A stretch of DNA of 64,000 nt from Erythrophleum ivorense (Eukaryota; Streptophyta; Magnoliopsida; Fabales; Fabaceae), in NCBI GenBank assembly GCA_026724425.1, contig JAIUCV010000003.1:43301283-43365282 (forward strand), in the 5' to 3' direction. The notes under the pieces were generated by a model that made no database searches, was not told the DNA's origin, and saw only the letters and a list, made by a program, of their open reading frames with translations. Below, piece after piece: positions 24,007-34,500 of this stretch. A program made the translations under genes and the position numbers. The first letter of the stretch is position 1, and the number at the start of each line of letters is the position of its first letter.

Positions 24007-24018
24007 AGCTCTAATACC
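24007..24018 (-). promoter_or_regulatory. Primer-binding site, initiator Met-tRNA
   Basis: The minus strand reads TGGTATTAGAGC two bases from the 5' LTR end. The usual plant PBS complementary to the 3' end of tRNA-iMet is TGGTATCAGAGC, so there is one mismatch. Confidence 0.92.
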
Positions 24019-24020
24019 AA

Positions 24021-24790
24021 ATGATGCGAAATCAAGGGGTGGCCCAATCTTCACGACGTAGGTTGATGGATAAATGATGGTTTGAGACCCGACAAAAGCA
24101 AATAGCCAACCAACGTTATAAGAACATTGACCTACTACTTAGACAATACGCCTAATCACGAACACAGTAAACCAACCCACACAACGACGCACTTGGATTG
24201 AAGCACGAATTGAGGGCTTTTGCAAACTTGAATCACCAACCTAAAGATAGGTTGACAAGATAAAGGTTTCACAAGAGCAAAGAAAAGATAAGATTCTTAC
24301 AATTAGAGAAACACTCAGAATAATTCTACTACTTCCAATCCGATTCAAATGAAGACAGAATACATATATTTATAGTGTAGCTCAAACCTATTTACTGAAA
24401 GAAAAGTAGGAAACTAACTGCATAATTCTAACTGAAAGATCTAAAAAATAGGGATACAAAATCAAATCTTTTTAAAAACAGAAAAGGAAAGATAATCAGC
24501 CTAATAGAAACTAATTAATACTAATGGGTTGGACATCTTGCATTTGAAGTACTATTCACGTCCTTTAGCTTCAATGGGCTCTTTAAGCATCAACTTGGGC
24601 TTGAATAAGCATGATTAAGGCTCCATTTGCTTCCTCAATGCATGCACTAACATTATGGGCTTCTAATTTAGCAAATTGAAGTCCAATTGCTCTTTGTAGA
24701 CGCTTAACTCTTCCTCTTGTCATTGGGCCATCTATCATCAAGTCCTTCTCCACACGAGCATCCTTCCCCACATAAGTCTGGTTCATATCA
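24021..24790 (-). repeat. 5' LTR of the CRM-type element
   Basis: 770 bp with TG...CA ends, next to the PBS on the inside and to the ATTGG duplication on the outside. It holds the better-preserved copy of the C-terminal pol extension (24583-24798 open on the minus strand, with MTRGRVKRLQRA). Confidence 0.95.
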
Positions 24791-24795
24791 ATTGG

Positions 24796-25949
24796 CATAA
24801 CTCATATTCTTTATACTAGCACTGAAGAGTAACTACCACTGACTAATACCAAATTCTAGTGGAACGCTAACTATACTCATAGTCTCGATCATTGGAGATA
24901 TAATTTACCACTTACCTTATTTAAAATTGTACCTGACCCTTTTTTGAATATATAATCTAGCATATAGGGATCTCTTTATCCCTCGGTCAGGGCTAACACC
25001 TACTAAGTAGTGGTTCATCTGACACTAACTCTGGAAAGCTACTTCCTTGCTTTCCTTATCCCATATACTATACTTATCTAGCAAGGGTATAATCAGTGGT
25101 TTAACTATCTGAGCATATTCTTACTACCTCTGATGGTAATAGTATACCAAACTTAAGAGATCTCTAGTATTTGAGATAAAAGCTAACTGAAACTATATTA
25201 GTCTCTGAGATTAACTGCTTTGTAAAACTATCTTAAACTGTCTTCTCACCAGAAAACTATCATGTTGTAACTGGGACTCTCTATAACTCTGTGGGATCTA
25301 CTACGACCCCTAGATCTATTGCAACCTTTTAAAGCTCTACTAGGGTCTACTTCAACCTGCTATATTATGCTAGGATCTACTGTGATCCATCTCTGAGAAA
25401 TGTTCAAGCTTAAGATTACTATATTTGAAAATAAAAATACATGCTCACAAAGTCTGGTAATTGTTGCTTATAATTTTTAAGGCCTAACTCAGATGTCTCT
25501 CATGCTCTTCATGTGAAATGGGTTCTATATCATCTGATTTTCTATGATCCTATCATACTAATACTTAGGAGTATTTTAACTTTTCTTTACTACTCCTTAT
25601 GAGATCCTCAAGTTTCCACTTCAGCCCATTTTACTTAAGCTTTCTTCTTTTACTCTATTGACTTACTTTATTTATCTTTATTCTATCTTTTCTCTCATAT
25701 CCTGCAACCTTTGATTATGCACGCATGCTGCTCTTGGGTGTCTTTAGCACTAGGGCATCTCACGCAGTGAGTGTGCCTAACATCTCTCGCAGGATAGAGA
25801 TTATACACTGGTCCTTTATCATTTATTTACATATGTCATAAAGGACTCATGTTATGCATACTGAATTCATGCTATCTAAATCTGAACATTCTATACTATT
25901 AGCATGTTCTTTTTTATATTATTATTCTTTACTGGGGATTCCTTTTCTA
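24796..25949 (-). mobile_element. Internal remnant of the older minus-strand LTR element (right part)
   Basis: Non-coding, continuing the sequence broken at 17492. Near 25290-25400 a short word (GGGATCTACTACGACC, AGGGTCTACTTCAACC, AGGATCTACTGTGATCC) recurs about every 40-50 bp. No protein domain was recognised on either strand. The orientation is inferred from the flanking LTR pieces. Confidence 0.4.
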
Positions 25950-28631
25950 TGACAACCCTAACTTTTAATCATGGTAATTATGGTTAAATATATGATTAAT
26001 AATTAATGATCAAGGTTTGGAGTCGTTACAATTCATTACATTATGAAAATATAGGAAAATTTGAACCTTGATGTTAGGGTCATCTCTAAACAACCACAAA
26101 ATTGAGAATTCATAAAAGACATTATACTATCATAAGGGGCTTGTGATTCATCCATCCATCAATTTCAACATACAAAAACCTCCTACAAATGTTTCTATAT
26201 TATTTCCTAGCATTACCATTGAAGAAACGGGGGTTTCTAGGCTAAAGGTAGGAGTTTGGGAACCTGTGCCGCGACTTGAAACCATCTTGCCACGACTATG
26301 TTACTCTTGGGAATCATTGGGCAATTTACACGAATTTTGTGACGGAGAGTTGGACCATCGCTACAGCTAGCCTACGTGGCGCCGCGGCGGAAATGTCTCC
26401 TAGAACTACTGTTCAGATTCTCGCGATTCTCGCCTCAGCAGAGAGCTCTTGCACCGCAGCGAGGCTCACTATTGGACACTCGAATTATTTTTCTTGAATT
26501 CTTGCCGCAGCCCAACTTGAGTAGCCGTGGCGAGGTTGCTCACTATGTCTCTACTAGGAAATTTTCATGCTCTGCGTCGCTGTGAAACGTATCACGTCGC
26601 GATGCTCCTCGCCTCTGTCACTCCCTTGGTTGTGGTGAAACATTATTGGCCGTGGCATGGTTTCCTCCAGCAGCTCAAATTCTAAGAATTTGTCCTATAC
26701 ATCCCAGTTCTCTACTTAGGAACACCCTAAGACTACTTCCCCTTATTTTATATGACTTTAATAGTATTTATCTAGCTTATTTACTTAACTACTCTACCAT
26801 TACCAATTCAAAACTTAAGTACTAATTCCTACTTGTCCAACTACCACATGCTAGCAAATTCATGGATTAATGACAGTAATAATTCATGCACTATCAACAA
26901 TTAACATCTAATGCATCACATAATTATATTTCCAATAGTACATCATACCATAAATTCAGTAAAATCCATACATAAGGTGTTATAGGTTCATACATCCCGT
27001 ACTAAACTAAGATGAAACCTAGCTCCTCAATAGATACATCCTAAGTAATCAAAATATAACAGCCTATGCTTGGCAACATGATTACATGGTGATGCTATAT
27101 AAAATTCAGCATCTAATCTAAATAAACTAGTCTAAGTGTAGCCTTCTCCCCACATGGTGGAGCTTATGAATTTTTATCTACTTGCTTCCCTTTATCCTTA
27201 CCCGAAGAGCCTTCACCTGAAAGTATAATCCTATAAAACGGGATGAGATGTGAATCTCAGTAAGCAAGGAAATTTTCATTCATAATATCCAATTTAATTA
27301 ACATATATGCATGAATCAAAATCAACATCAGAATTATATCAGCCATATCAGCAAAGGAAATGGTTAGGCTATTATGATTACTAACCTATACTAGCAATCA
27401 TAATTCCACATGTTAAAAGCCAATAATGCCGGGAGAGGCCTATCCACGACACCCACTCCTTAATGAGCACAACCAGGGCTCAGTGCATCTAGGGTTTGAT
27501 CATAACCCTGTGCCCGATCGAAGCACATGCACAGGTGCCAGCTACACCGTAGCTCCACCATGGACTCACAAGGTTCAAACACAATACAATAGATAGCCAA
27601 CCAATTTATTTAGCATTTCAAATCATTCATCTACAGCAAATATGAAATTAAAGCAGATATATGCATGGAATTAATATAGTTCTGGTTACCTCACTTGTAG
27701 ACAATTTGCAATAGCCACCAGTGGTACAAAAATCTCCCCAGTTACTACAAATTCTTAAAATTCAGAATGAATGTGTCCTCTACTAGAAACTTCAATATAT
27801 CACCCTAAATTCTAAGCAAATTCATAAAAAATTAATACCGATACTATAATCCAATCATTGGGGTCTTAAACCAATAGAAATACCTTAAAAAGAAGAGTTT
27901 ATACTTACCTAATGTCAGACCTAGCCTCAACCTACGAAATTTTACCATGGAAATATCAAATGGCAAGTTTCAGATTTTGGGTGTGGGTGAAAGTGCTCTA
28001 ATTGGAACATTAATTAGGTCAAATTAAAGAGAAAGATAAGAGGATTAAGTTATATAGTTATTACTTTGGCAGAATCTTGCTCTAGAAGTGGGAAATGATG
28101 GATTTTTTGCCCTAAACCCTAGCCTCCTTTCAAACCTCCGAAAATGAGTTTTGTGTGTGTGTTTCAGCAAAATGTGGAGGGGCTGAAGTATTTAGGGTTT
28201 TAGTTAGGTTTAAGTTGGGTCATAGGCTGACCCAAGGGTCCAATTGCAAGTGGGTTCTAATTTAAGCCTTGTTGGGCCAGCTTCAAGGTGTTGGGTTTTA
28301 ATTGGGTTAGGCCAAGTTTTAAGAGCTCAAAGGATTTGGGTCTGCACAAAGGTTATTGGGCCATTACTAGGTACTCTCTCTTGGGCCAAGTCTCACAATA
28401 AAAGGTTGAGTCTGCACCTAAAATTATTGGGCCTCCATTAGTCCTTAACCTTGGCCTACTTAATTTAGTTTGCCTAGATGGGGTTTATAACTCAGTTAAA
28501 TTTCAAACTCATATTAATAATTTATCTCTCTAAAATTTTCATTCACTTAACTTGTCCAATTATCCCATATTAATTATTCTTAATTAATCCAAATCCATGG
28601 TTAACACCTTAATTAATTTTGAGGTGTTACA
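25950..28631 (-). mobile_element. LTR of a second family (2682 bp), probably minus orientation
   Basis: Ends are TGACAACCC on the left and GGTGTTACA on the right. Read on the minus strand it is TGTAACACCTC...GGGTTGTCA. Orientation is inferred from the hairpin GAGAT-GTGA-ATCTC (27245-27258) followed on the minus strand by an AGGTGAAGGCTC-like block, matching the order in the other long LTRs. It contains a CpG-rich segment (26260-26660) with GCCGCGGCGG- and CGCTACAGC-like words, and a fairly conserved-looking block at 27430-27580 (GGGAGAGGCCTATCC, GGGCTCAGTGCATC). No matching 5-bp duplication was found at its edges (TTCTA versus GCTTT). It is followed directly by a piece of the first long-LTR family. 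Confidence 0.65.
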
Positions 28632-29509
28632 GCTTTCACTTGGTGTAGACTCCTCCTTAAATTCCTACTTTTCTCTCTTTGAACCAGACCCAAAAACAGC
28701 TCCACTTCATCAAACAAAACTATAGAAAGGAAGATGGGAAGGAGGAGAAGAGAGTTTCTAAAGAGAGAACTAGAAAAAGTCTTGATTTCTATACCTTTTC
28801 TTCTTGGTTTTTCTTCCTCCTTGAGCTCTCTCCTAGTGTGTGTCTCTTCTCTAGCTTCTCTCTTTGGTTTGTGCAAAATAAAAGGTCTATTAAGATGAAG
28901 GAGAAGAGGGAATCTTCATATATCAAAAGGAGATTCATAAAAGTTTTTTAAAAATACTACTTTTGTCCTTTATTCTTGGCTAATTCATTTAAGGCTTATT
29001 TTATTTCTTTTTTTAGAACCATCTTTTCCATTATAAAATTTAGGTCTTCTAATTTATAGAATAATTTTGGAATCACGCAATTTGAATTTAAAACCATTCC
29101 GAACTATTTAGTCAAAGTTTGGTTAACCGACGGCCGAAATCGCTCATCGAAGGGATTTTAATTGTCCTAAGGGTTTCATGATTTTTAGGGTCTCTGAGAA
29201 TCCTAGAAAGTTCAAATTTTTGATTTAAAAAGCCCTCATATGAATTTTCTAAAAGTTGCCCGTATTTACAAAAATGCTATTATGCTTTCGATAATTTTAT
29301 TGAATTACTCTGGCTCTAGTTTCTGGGCATCTTAAACCTTGGATCTTCATTTTTTATTATTTAAAATTTTATCCTAATTTTATTTGATCTTAAATCATTC
29401 TCTTTAGAGGACTTTCTTTTTTATATCTAGTACATTTCATGCGTTTATGGATAAACGATACGTTACTTTTATCACATTTTCTCTTATTTTCAAAGAACCA
29501 GATGTTATA
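28632..29509 (-). mobile_element. Fragment of the long non-coding LTR family, minus orientation
   Basis: Reverse-complement match to the LTR start-proximal part: polypyrimidine/GA-rich 28650-28890, then AAAACCATTCCGAAC, GTCAAAGTTTGG and the AGGGATTTTAATTGTCC block (compare 42090-42170). The right edge on the minus strand reads TATAACATCTGGTTCTTTG, like the LTR start at 16771. It may be what is left of the 5' LTR of the element whose 3' LTR is copy B, but no shared flanking duplication was found. Confidence 0.65.
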
Positions 29510-29828
29510 AAGTAAATGAAATATATTCATAATATCATTGTAATTATTGTTTAATTTATTACTTGTGTTGATTTAATTTTGATACATGTTAGTAGTCAGT
29601 TTGGTCACAATAGGAACCTCGGAATGGGATTTATCAGTTTTGAAAATGAAGAGAAGCTTATAGAAATTGTCACTTTGAACGAGCTTAATTTTAAAAGTGC
29701 CTGGAGTGGCACCTTTGTCATGGGGACGAATCAATATAGCACACATGGCATCATAAGAATTAAAATTGGTGCAATAACTAGCAAGCAAATGTTGACGCAG
29801 TATAGACAAAAAAAAATTCAAAAATTTT
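29510..29828. other. Spacer with an unrecognised open stretch
   Basis: On the plus strand 29579-29830 is open and gives a peptide of ordinary composition (ISFENEEKLIEIV, SAWSGTFVMGTNQYSTHG). A partly similar string (TKQYSTHG) appears on the minus strand of 30192-30449. I do not recognise a family. It could be a decayed duplicate of a gene fragment, later split by the MITE at 29829. Confidence 0.3.
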
Positions 29829-30167
29829 GGGCCTGTTTGATTCTGTTTTTGTTTTAATGTTTTCAAAACAGATGTTTTTCAAAATAAATTTTGAGAACAA
29901 AAAAAATTAAAAAATTTGTTTGAATCATTATTATGAAAAGTAACTGTTTTTTGTTTTTTGTTTTTTGTTTTTGTTTTTTTCTGATTCTGCAGAACAAAAG
30001 TTACGAAACACCAAAAAAATGTTCTGATTTTTCTGTTTCCGAAAACAAAATTTTGTTTTTTTATTTTACAAAACACTTCATTAAAATCACATTATCAAAC
30101 AAATTTTTTTATTTTTTTGTTCTTAAAAATAAAAAACTGTTCTAAAAATAAGAAACCAAACAGACCC
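29829..30167. mobile_element. MITE with GGGYCTGTTTG termini
   Basis: A 339-bp AT-rich element. Left end GGGCCTGTTTGATTC; the right end, complemented, is GGGTCTGTTTGGTTTC. The three bases outside each end are TTT, compatible with a 3-bp target duplication, so it may be PIF/Harbinger-like (inference). The interior is rich in TTTTGTTTT runs and has no coding capacity. It explains the small opposed ORFs seen here. Confidence 0.7.
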
Positions 30168-30521
30168 TTTAGTTCTTCAGTAAATGTTTTCTTAGGCTTC
30201 GTGTGAACATTGGCAAAATTTAAACTGGGAACTCACAATTAGAGAGACATGTATATTATCAAGCTCGATGATAATGGTAGGTGAATGGGGAAAGAGAATT
30301 CCATATATAATATCAAGCTCGATGCAAAAGTCATCGCCATGTGTACTGTATTGTTTGGTGACCAGGAAGAAGGTACTACTCGAGGCAAATTTACCAGCAA
30401 GGGAGTTATCACCACTTGTGTGTATGCAGGTAGAGCCGAGAGGTGGCATTTATTATTACCTCTTCTTTACTTTTTATCATTTAATTAGTGTTAACTGCTA
30501 AATGATTTTTAGCTTCTAAGA
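30168..30521. other. Spacer upstream of the Kunitz gene
   Basis: Contains a direct repeat of ATCAAGCTCGATG (about 30257 and 30314) and short open stretches on both strands with no recognised family. Possibly the other half of the fragment at 29510-29828. Confidence 0.3.
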
Positions 30522-30589
30522 AACTAGAGTAGTCCTGCATTTTCTTAATATTCTTAATTGAGAAAATGCTATGCAGGACCACTCTAGTT
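30522..30589. repeat. Foldback (hairpin) about 250 bp upstream of the Kunitz start
   Basis: The left arm AACTAGAGTAGTCCTGCAT and the right arm ATGCAGGACCACTCTAGTT are complementary over 19 bp with one mismatch. A further partial pairing of ATTTTCT/AGAAAAT lies inward, offset by a 3-base bulge. No target duplication was seen, so it may be a relic foldback element or a local inversion duplication. Confidence 0.75.
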
Positions 30590-30754
30590 GTAGGAGGGGG
30601 CTGATTCCGCTGGCTACGGGAAATCTCCCCTACGAGAATTAATATTATTTTAATTTACAATTGAAATATGACATATATCTTTCGCTTTCGTTGCAGGATT
30701 CAATTCAAACTCGGGTGGATCACTAGCTGGATCATCCATCCAGTGTTGTAACTC

Positions 30755-30760
30755 TATAAA
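30755..30760 (+). promoter_or_regulatory. TATA box of the Kunitz gene
   Basis: CTATAAATT lies 82-87 bp before the ATG at 30842. This predicts a transcript start near 30785-30790 and a 5' leader of about 55 bases. Confidence 0.75.
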
Positions 30761-30841
30761 TTGAAGCCATGCAAGCTCCCATTTACATCCAGCCTTTTCT
30801 ATTATATTGCACTCCTCACAGTACTCCACACCCAATTTCCA

Positions 30842-31510
30842 ATGAAGACTGCATTGCTTGCCCTGTTTTTCCTTCTCTTTGCCTTCTGCACACAACAGCT
30901 AACCACAGCTGAAGAAGTGCTTGACACCGAAAATCATCCTGTTAAAAGTGGTAGCGGATACCGGATTGTTGATGCCACAAATACTACCCGTGGAGTTTCA
31001 GTTCTTCAACTTCCAGGCGACGAATGCCCGATTACTGTGGTATTTGACATTGATCCTAAGGTGGTGTATTTTCTTCTCGACGATCCAGCGGTGGAATATA
31101 TCGAGACAGACCAACCCTTGGAAATCCAATTTGATACGGTAGATAACTGTGCTAGACCATATAAGAACTGGACAGTTTTCGTTGATTCTGCTAAAGAGTA
31201 TCCCATAAAGATTGGTCCACATGAAAATCAATCAACCTCTGCAGTTCCGGGTAAATTTTACATTAAGAAAGTTGAAGATGATCAAACTAATGCATATAAT
31301 ATTGTCTTCAAACTCTTGGGAGTATACGAGCTAGGTGTTGCAGCCGAAACAATCCCAGAAGGAAACGTTGTGCTTGCGAAGCTGTGTTCCAGCGAAGGAC
31401 TGTTCACTGTCAAGTTCAAACCTGTCACTTCCCCTACCCCTCCCCCTCCCCCTCCACCTTCCCCTCCCCCTCCCCCCGCCTCCACTCACATCTTTCTGCC
31501 CGTTATCTGA
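30842..31510 (+). CDS. Kunitz-type (soybean trypsin inhibitor family) protein with proline-rich tail, 222 aa
   Basis: Intact, intronless ORF of the Kunitz/STI family of seed and defence proteins (protease inhibitors, miraculin-like, storage). The ATG at 30842 is chosen because it begins an obvious signal peptide (residues 1-23, MKTALLALFFLLFAFC...TTA); any upstream extension would overlap the TATA box. The mature protein starts near EEVLDTENHPVKSGSGYRIV, a diverged Kunitz signature (His33 where Gly/Asp is usual). Cys62 and Cys103 match the first conserved disulfide; the second pair is missing, leaving an unpaired Cys182. Sequons lie at Asn47, Asn109 and Asn129. In the presumed reactive loop (about 80-95) there is no Arg or Lys, so trypsin inhibition is doubtful. 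Residues 196-213 are a Ser/Pro tail (TSPTP7SP5-like), then a hydrophobic end. Expected to be secreted. Family members are usually about 200 aa without this tail. Confidence 0.93.
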   Translation: MKTALLALFFLLFAFCTQQLTTAEEVLDTENHPVKSGSGYRIVDATNTTRGVSVLQLPGDECPITVVFDIDPKVVYFLLDDPAVEYIETDQPLEIQFDTVDNCARPYKNWTVFVDSAKEYPIKIGPHENQSTSAVPGKFYIKKVEDDQTNAYNIVFKLLGVYELGVAAETIPEGNVVLAKLCSSEGLFTVKFKPVTSPTPPPPPPPSPPPPPASTHIFLPVI

Positions 31511-31592
31511 AAGGGAATCAGTTAAGTAATAATGTATGCCAAGGTGCGTGATATTGCTGATACTGTTTAAAGAGCTCTCTTGTACTGCTCTA

Positions 31593-31598
31593 AATAAA
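31593..31598 (+). terminator. Poly(A) signal of the Kunitz gene
   Basis: AATAAA 83 bases after the stop codon, a usual distance for a plant near-upstream element. Confidence 0.6.
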
Positions 31599-34500
31599 TC
31601 AGCACATGTAAACATAATGATGACTATGTTATGATTAAATATCGTTTGCTTTGTTACTTCTGTTTTGTTTGCCTGAACTTCGATTGGCCAGAAAACCAAA
31701 CTAGAGTAGTTGTTAAGCAACTTTCCTAAAGAAACTAATTAATTGAAAAAAATAATTTTACGCTTTAATAAAAAAACATAAAGAAGAATATCCTTATTTT
31801 CAAGAGCTATTACGCACGGCCAATTCTTTCATAGCTATAAGATATGGATTTGAATCCTCTGAATTATGAAAAAATAAAGTGTGACTGAAGCATCTCACAT
31901 GCCTTTTATTATATTTATTTATTGTTTTTAATATTAAATTTTTAATGGCAAAGCTCCCTCTGAAACCTCTCACTTCAGAAGTAATTTACGAATTCTTACT
32001 TCGAAGAATCTGTGTCTATAAGATATAGATAAGAAAGTTATGGCTAAAGTTCTAAATAATTTTCATTTACCCACTTAACACTTACTGTAGCAAATATAGG
32101 CGCCAATAAATTTTTCACATCCCTGTCTCTCTTTTTTTTTTCTTTTTCCTTAATCTACCTCTCGAATTCTTTTGAAACTCAACCATCGCTCGCTAATTTT
32201 TCATAGAAAGAGTCCTTTATTTCGAAGAAGCTTTGCCCTATTACTTGGTTATTAGAAGATGCAAATGTGGGATATAAACTTTAATAAAAAACATGAAGGA
32301 GCGTATCTTTATTTTTAAGAGGCATTACAGAAAAATTGTTTAAGAAACCAAACATAACTTACAGTCTATATATATCGCAAAGAAAAGGAAGTCCTACTTC
32401 TATATATTTCCACTTAGACGACAAGTAATTTTGAGCACAAAATCAAGAAACTATGGGAAGAACAAGTGTAAAGTAAGTTAATTATGAGTAAAGATTTAGT
32501 CTCTAATCATCGTTCTAAGCCAAAATTTCTCTTAATTTTTAATTATTCTTCATCAAACTGCACTCTTATTTTGGCCAACCATCAAACTACACTCTTGATT
32601 AGAATGTGACACCCAATATAACCTAGCCGAATTAATGGTAAAGGATAATTAAATAAAAATATGGAAAATATAAAAAAAGAAGTCATGTGTGCAATAATTT
32701 TAAAGATATCTTAAACTTATATATAATTAAGTTTTTTAATAAATGAAGCACATGCTAGAAAATTTAAAAGGAAAAATATAGGTTAATAATTAAAGTCAAA
32801 TACATCAAATCCTTTTAATAGTTAAATAAAAAAAAAGGTGAAGTTTTAATATTTGAGTGAAAGTCTTGGAGCAGAAATTATATAATTATTCTTATATATT
32901 AATAACAAAACAGATATTTTTCAAATGTGAAAAGTATATCTATATATTTTAAGTAATATAAGATATCTTCAAAATATTCCAACACATCATTTTAGGTCAT
33001 TTCTAGATGGTTTGATGAGTGAAAAAGGCAACTCGATTCTCTACAAATTCGGGAGATGCGTACATCCTAATCTAAATCATCTAAATTTAATTTGAAAGGT
33101 CTAGATTCTGTAATTTTTTTTGTTTTTTAATATAAAACATTTTTTTTTTGTAGTTGGCAATTATAAAATTGTCTTCATTTTGCATTTTGTATACTTTAAA
33201 GTAAAATAAATTTTAAAATTAAATAAATATATATATATATATATATATCTATAATCTAAACCATCTAAATTAAATCTAAATAATCTAAATGAAATAAACA
33301 CAACATTTACATATCCCCTTTGCACACCAAATTCATGCGCATGAAAAGGGGTATCTAAAAGAGCACATTTATTTTGGCAAGAAACAACTTCAAACTCTAT
33401 ATCAATAAAGTCGGGTCCATTTACTTGTCTTTTTCTTTTTGCTAGAGGGGGACAGCGGGTTCATTTTTTTGTTTCTTTTAAGGTAATATCCTAATTGACT
33501 CGTAGCTGTTGCTATCATTTCTTGGCACTAACTAATGTGGTGTTATGGTATGTACGTAGATAACTTGAATCTCTTTATTTCAGAGTTAAATAAAGAAAAT
33601 TAATTTTTTAAAAAAGAAATGGGTGAAATTTATGTGTTCTCTCTCTCTGTGTCTTTTTATAAAATTCTTTTTATTAAAGGAGAGGATCTTATTCTGCATA
33701 GAGATAAGATTCACAAAATGTTTTATTAAAATCTTTAACAAGATATAAAACTTTTAAAAAAACAAGTTTAAAAACTTTTAACAAAAATTTAGAAATTTTT
33801 TGCTTTCGCTTTTCAAAACAGCAAGAATTTGTCAAACATTAAAATAATCAATACTATTGCGAGAACGTAAAAATGGACTGCAAGGGGGGAAAAAAAAAGA
33901 AGCCATTAATAATGCTCCACTATTGGATGACCTGCTATTTGAAAACTCTTCGTAAATTCTAGAAAATCCAAAAAGCGTCAAAAAGTAATAATCAACGGCA
34001 TGATTTCAGCTATGTTGGTAGGTTCCTTTTCGAAGTTCACACTTCCACATTAGAAAAATAAATAAATAAAAAAACCATTGTAAAAATAATTAATTACAAA
34101 ACCATTATTTGTGGAATTGTAAAAATAAATGATTAAAAGAATTTATTTTTACAATGAATGATATGATAACTGCAACAATTTAAAAAAAAAAAAAGTCATG
34201 ATTTCTCTGGTTGTAACTATTTTAATTTGAGTTGAGCTTTTAATATAATTAAAAAATAAATAATTAAAAAACCATTGTTTGTAAAAAGAAAATAGTTTTT
34301 TTGACAAAATTCTAAAAGAAAACAATAGTTGAATGAATAAACAAAAAATTCGAAAAAAACTCAAGCTGCAAGGAAGCATAAGCAAAAGTAGCAAATAATA
34401 TCAATATTTTGAGGTGAAAGATAAAGTAGCAAGACTTAAAAAGTCAAACACAAGCAGAGAAACGTAGAAGTGACAACTATATGAGAAATGTAAAGATTAA

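Larger units (their letters stand above)
17493..24790 (-). mobile_element. Complete but defective Ty3/gypsy chromovirus, CRM-type (7298 bp)
   Basis: A full LTR retrotransposon on the minus strand. It has two LTRs (17493-18261 and 24021-24790), an exact 5-bp target duplication ATTGG (17488-17492 and 24791-24795), a primer-binding site complementary to initiator Met-tRNA, a polypurine tract, and gag, protease, reverse transcriptase, RNase H and integrase in gypsy order. The pol frame runs into the 3' LTR and ends in an Arg-rich GPMTRGRVKRLQ-like tail, as described for CRM (centromeric-type) chromoviruses with a CR motif. LTRs differ at roughly 42 of 770 positions (about 5-6%, by eye), almost all transitions. 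Several stops and frameshifts in gag and pol mean this copy cannot move on its own. CRM placement is from remembered family motifs; a tree of RT and integrase would settle it. Confidence 0.93.

Noticed and set aside
25950..28631. Calling this LTR a solo insertion with target duplication
   Set aside because: The 5 bp outside the two ends differ (TTCTA and GCTTT), so a clean solo insertion cannot be claimed.
30761..30841. Upstream extension of the Kunitz ORF by 27 residues
   Set aside because: It would start at a TTG abutting the TATA box, and it precedes an obvious signal peptide that begins at the ATG at 30842.
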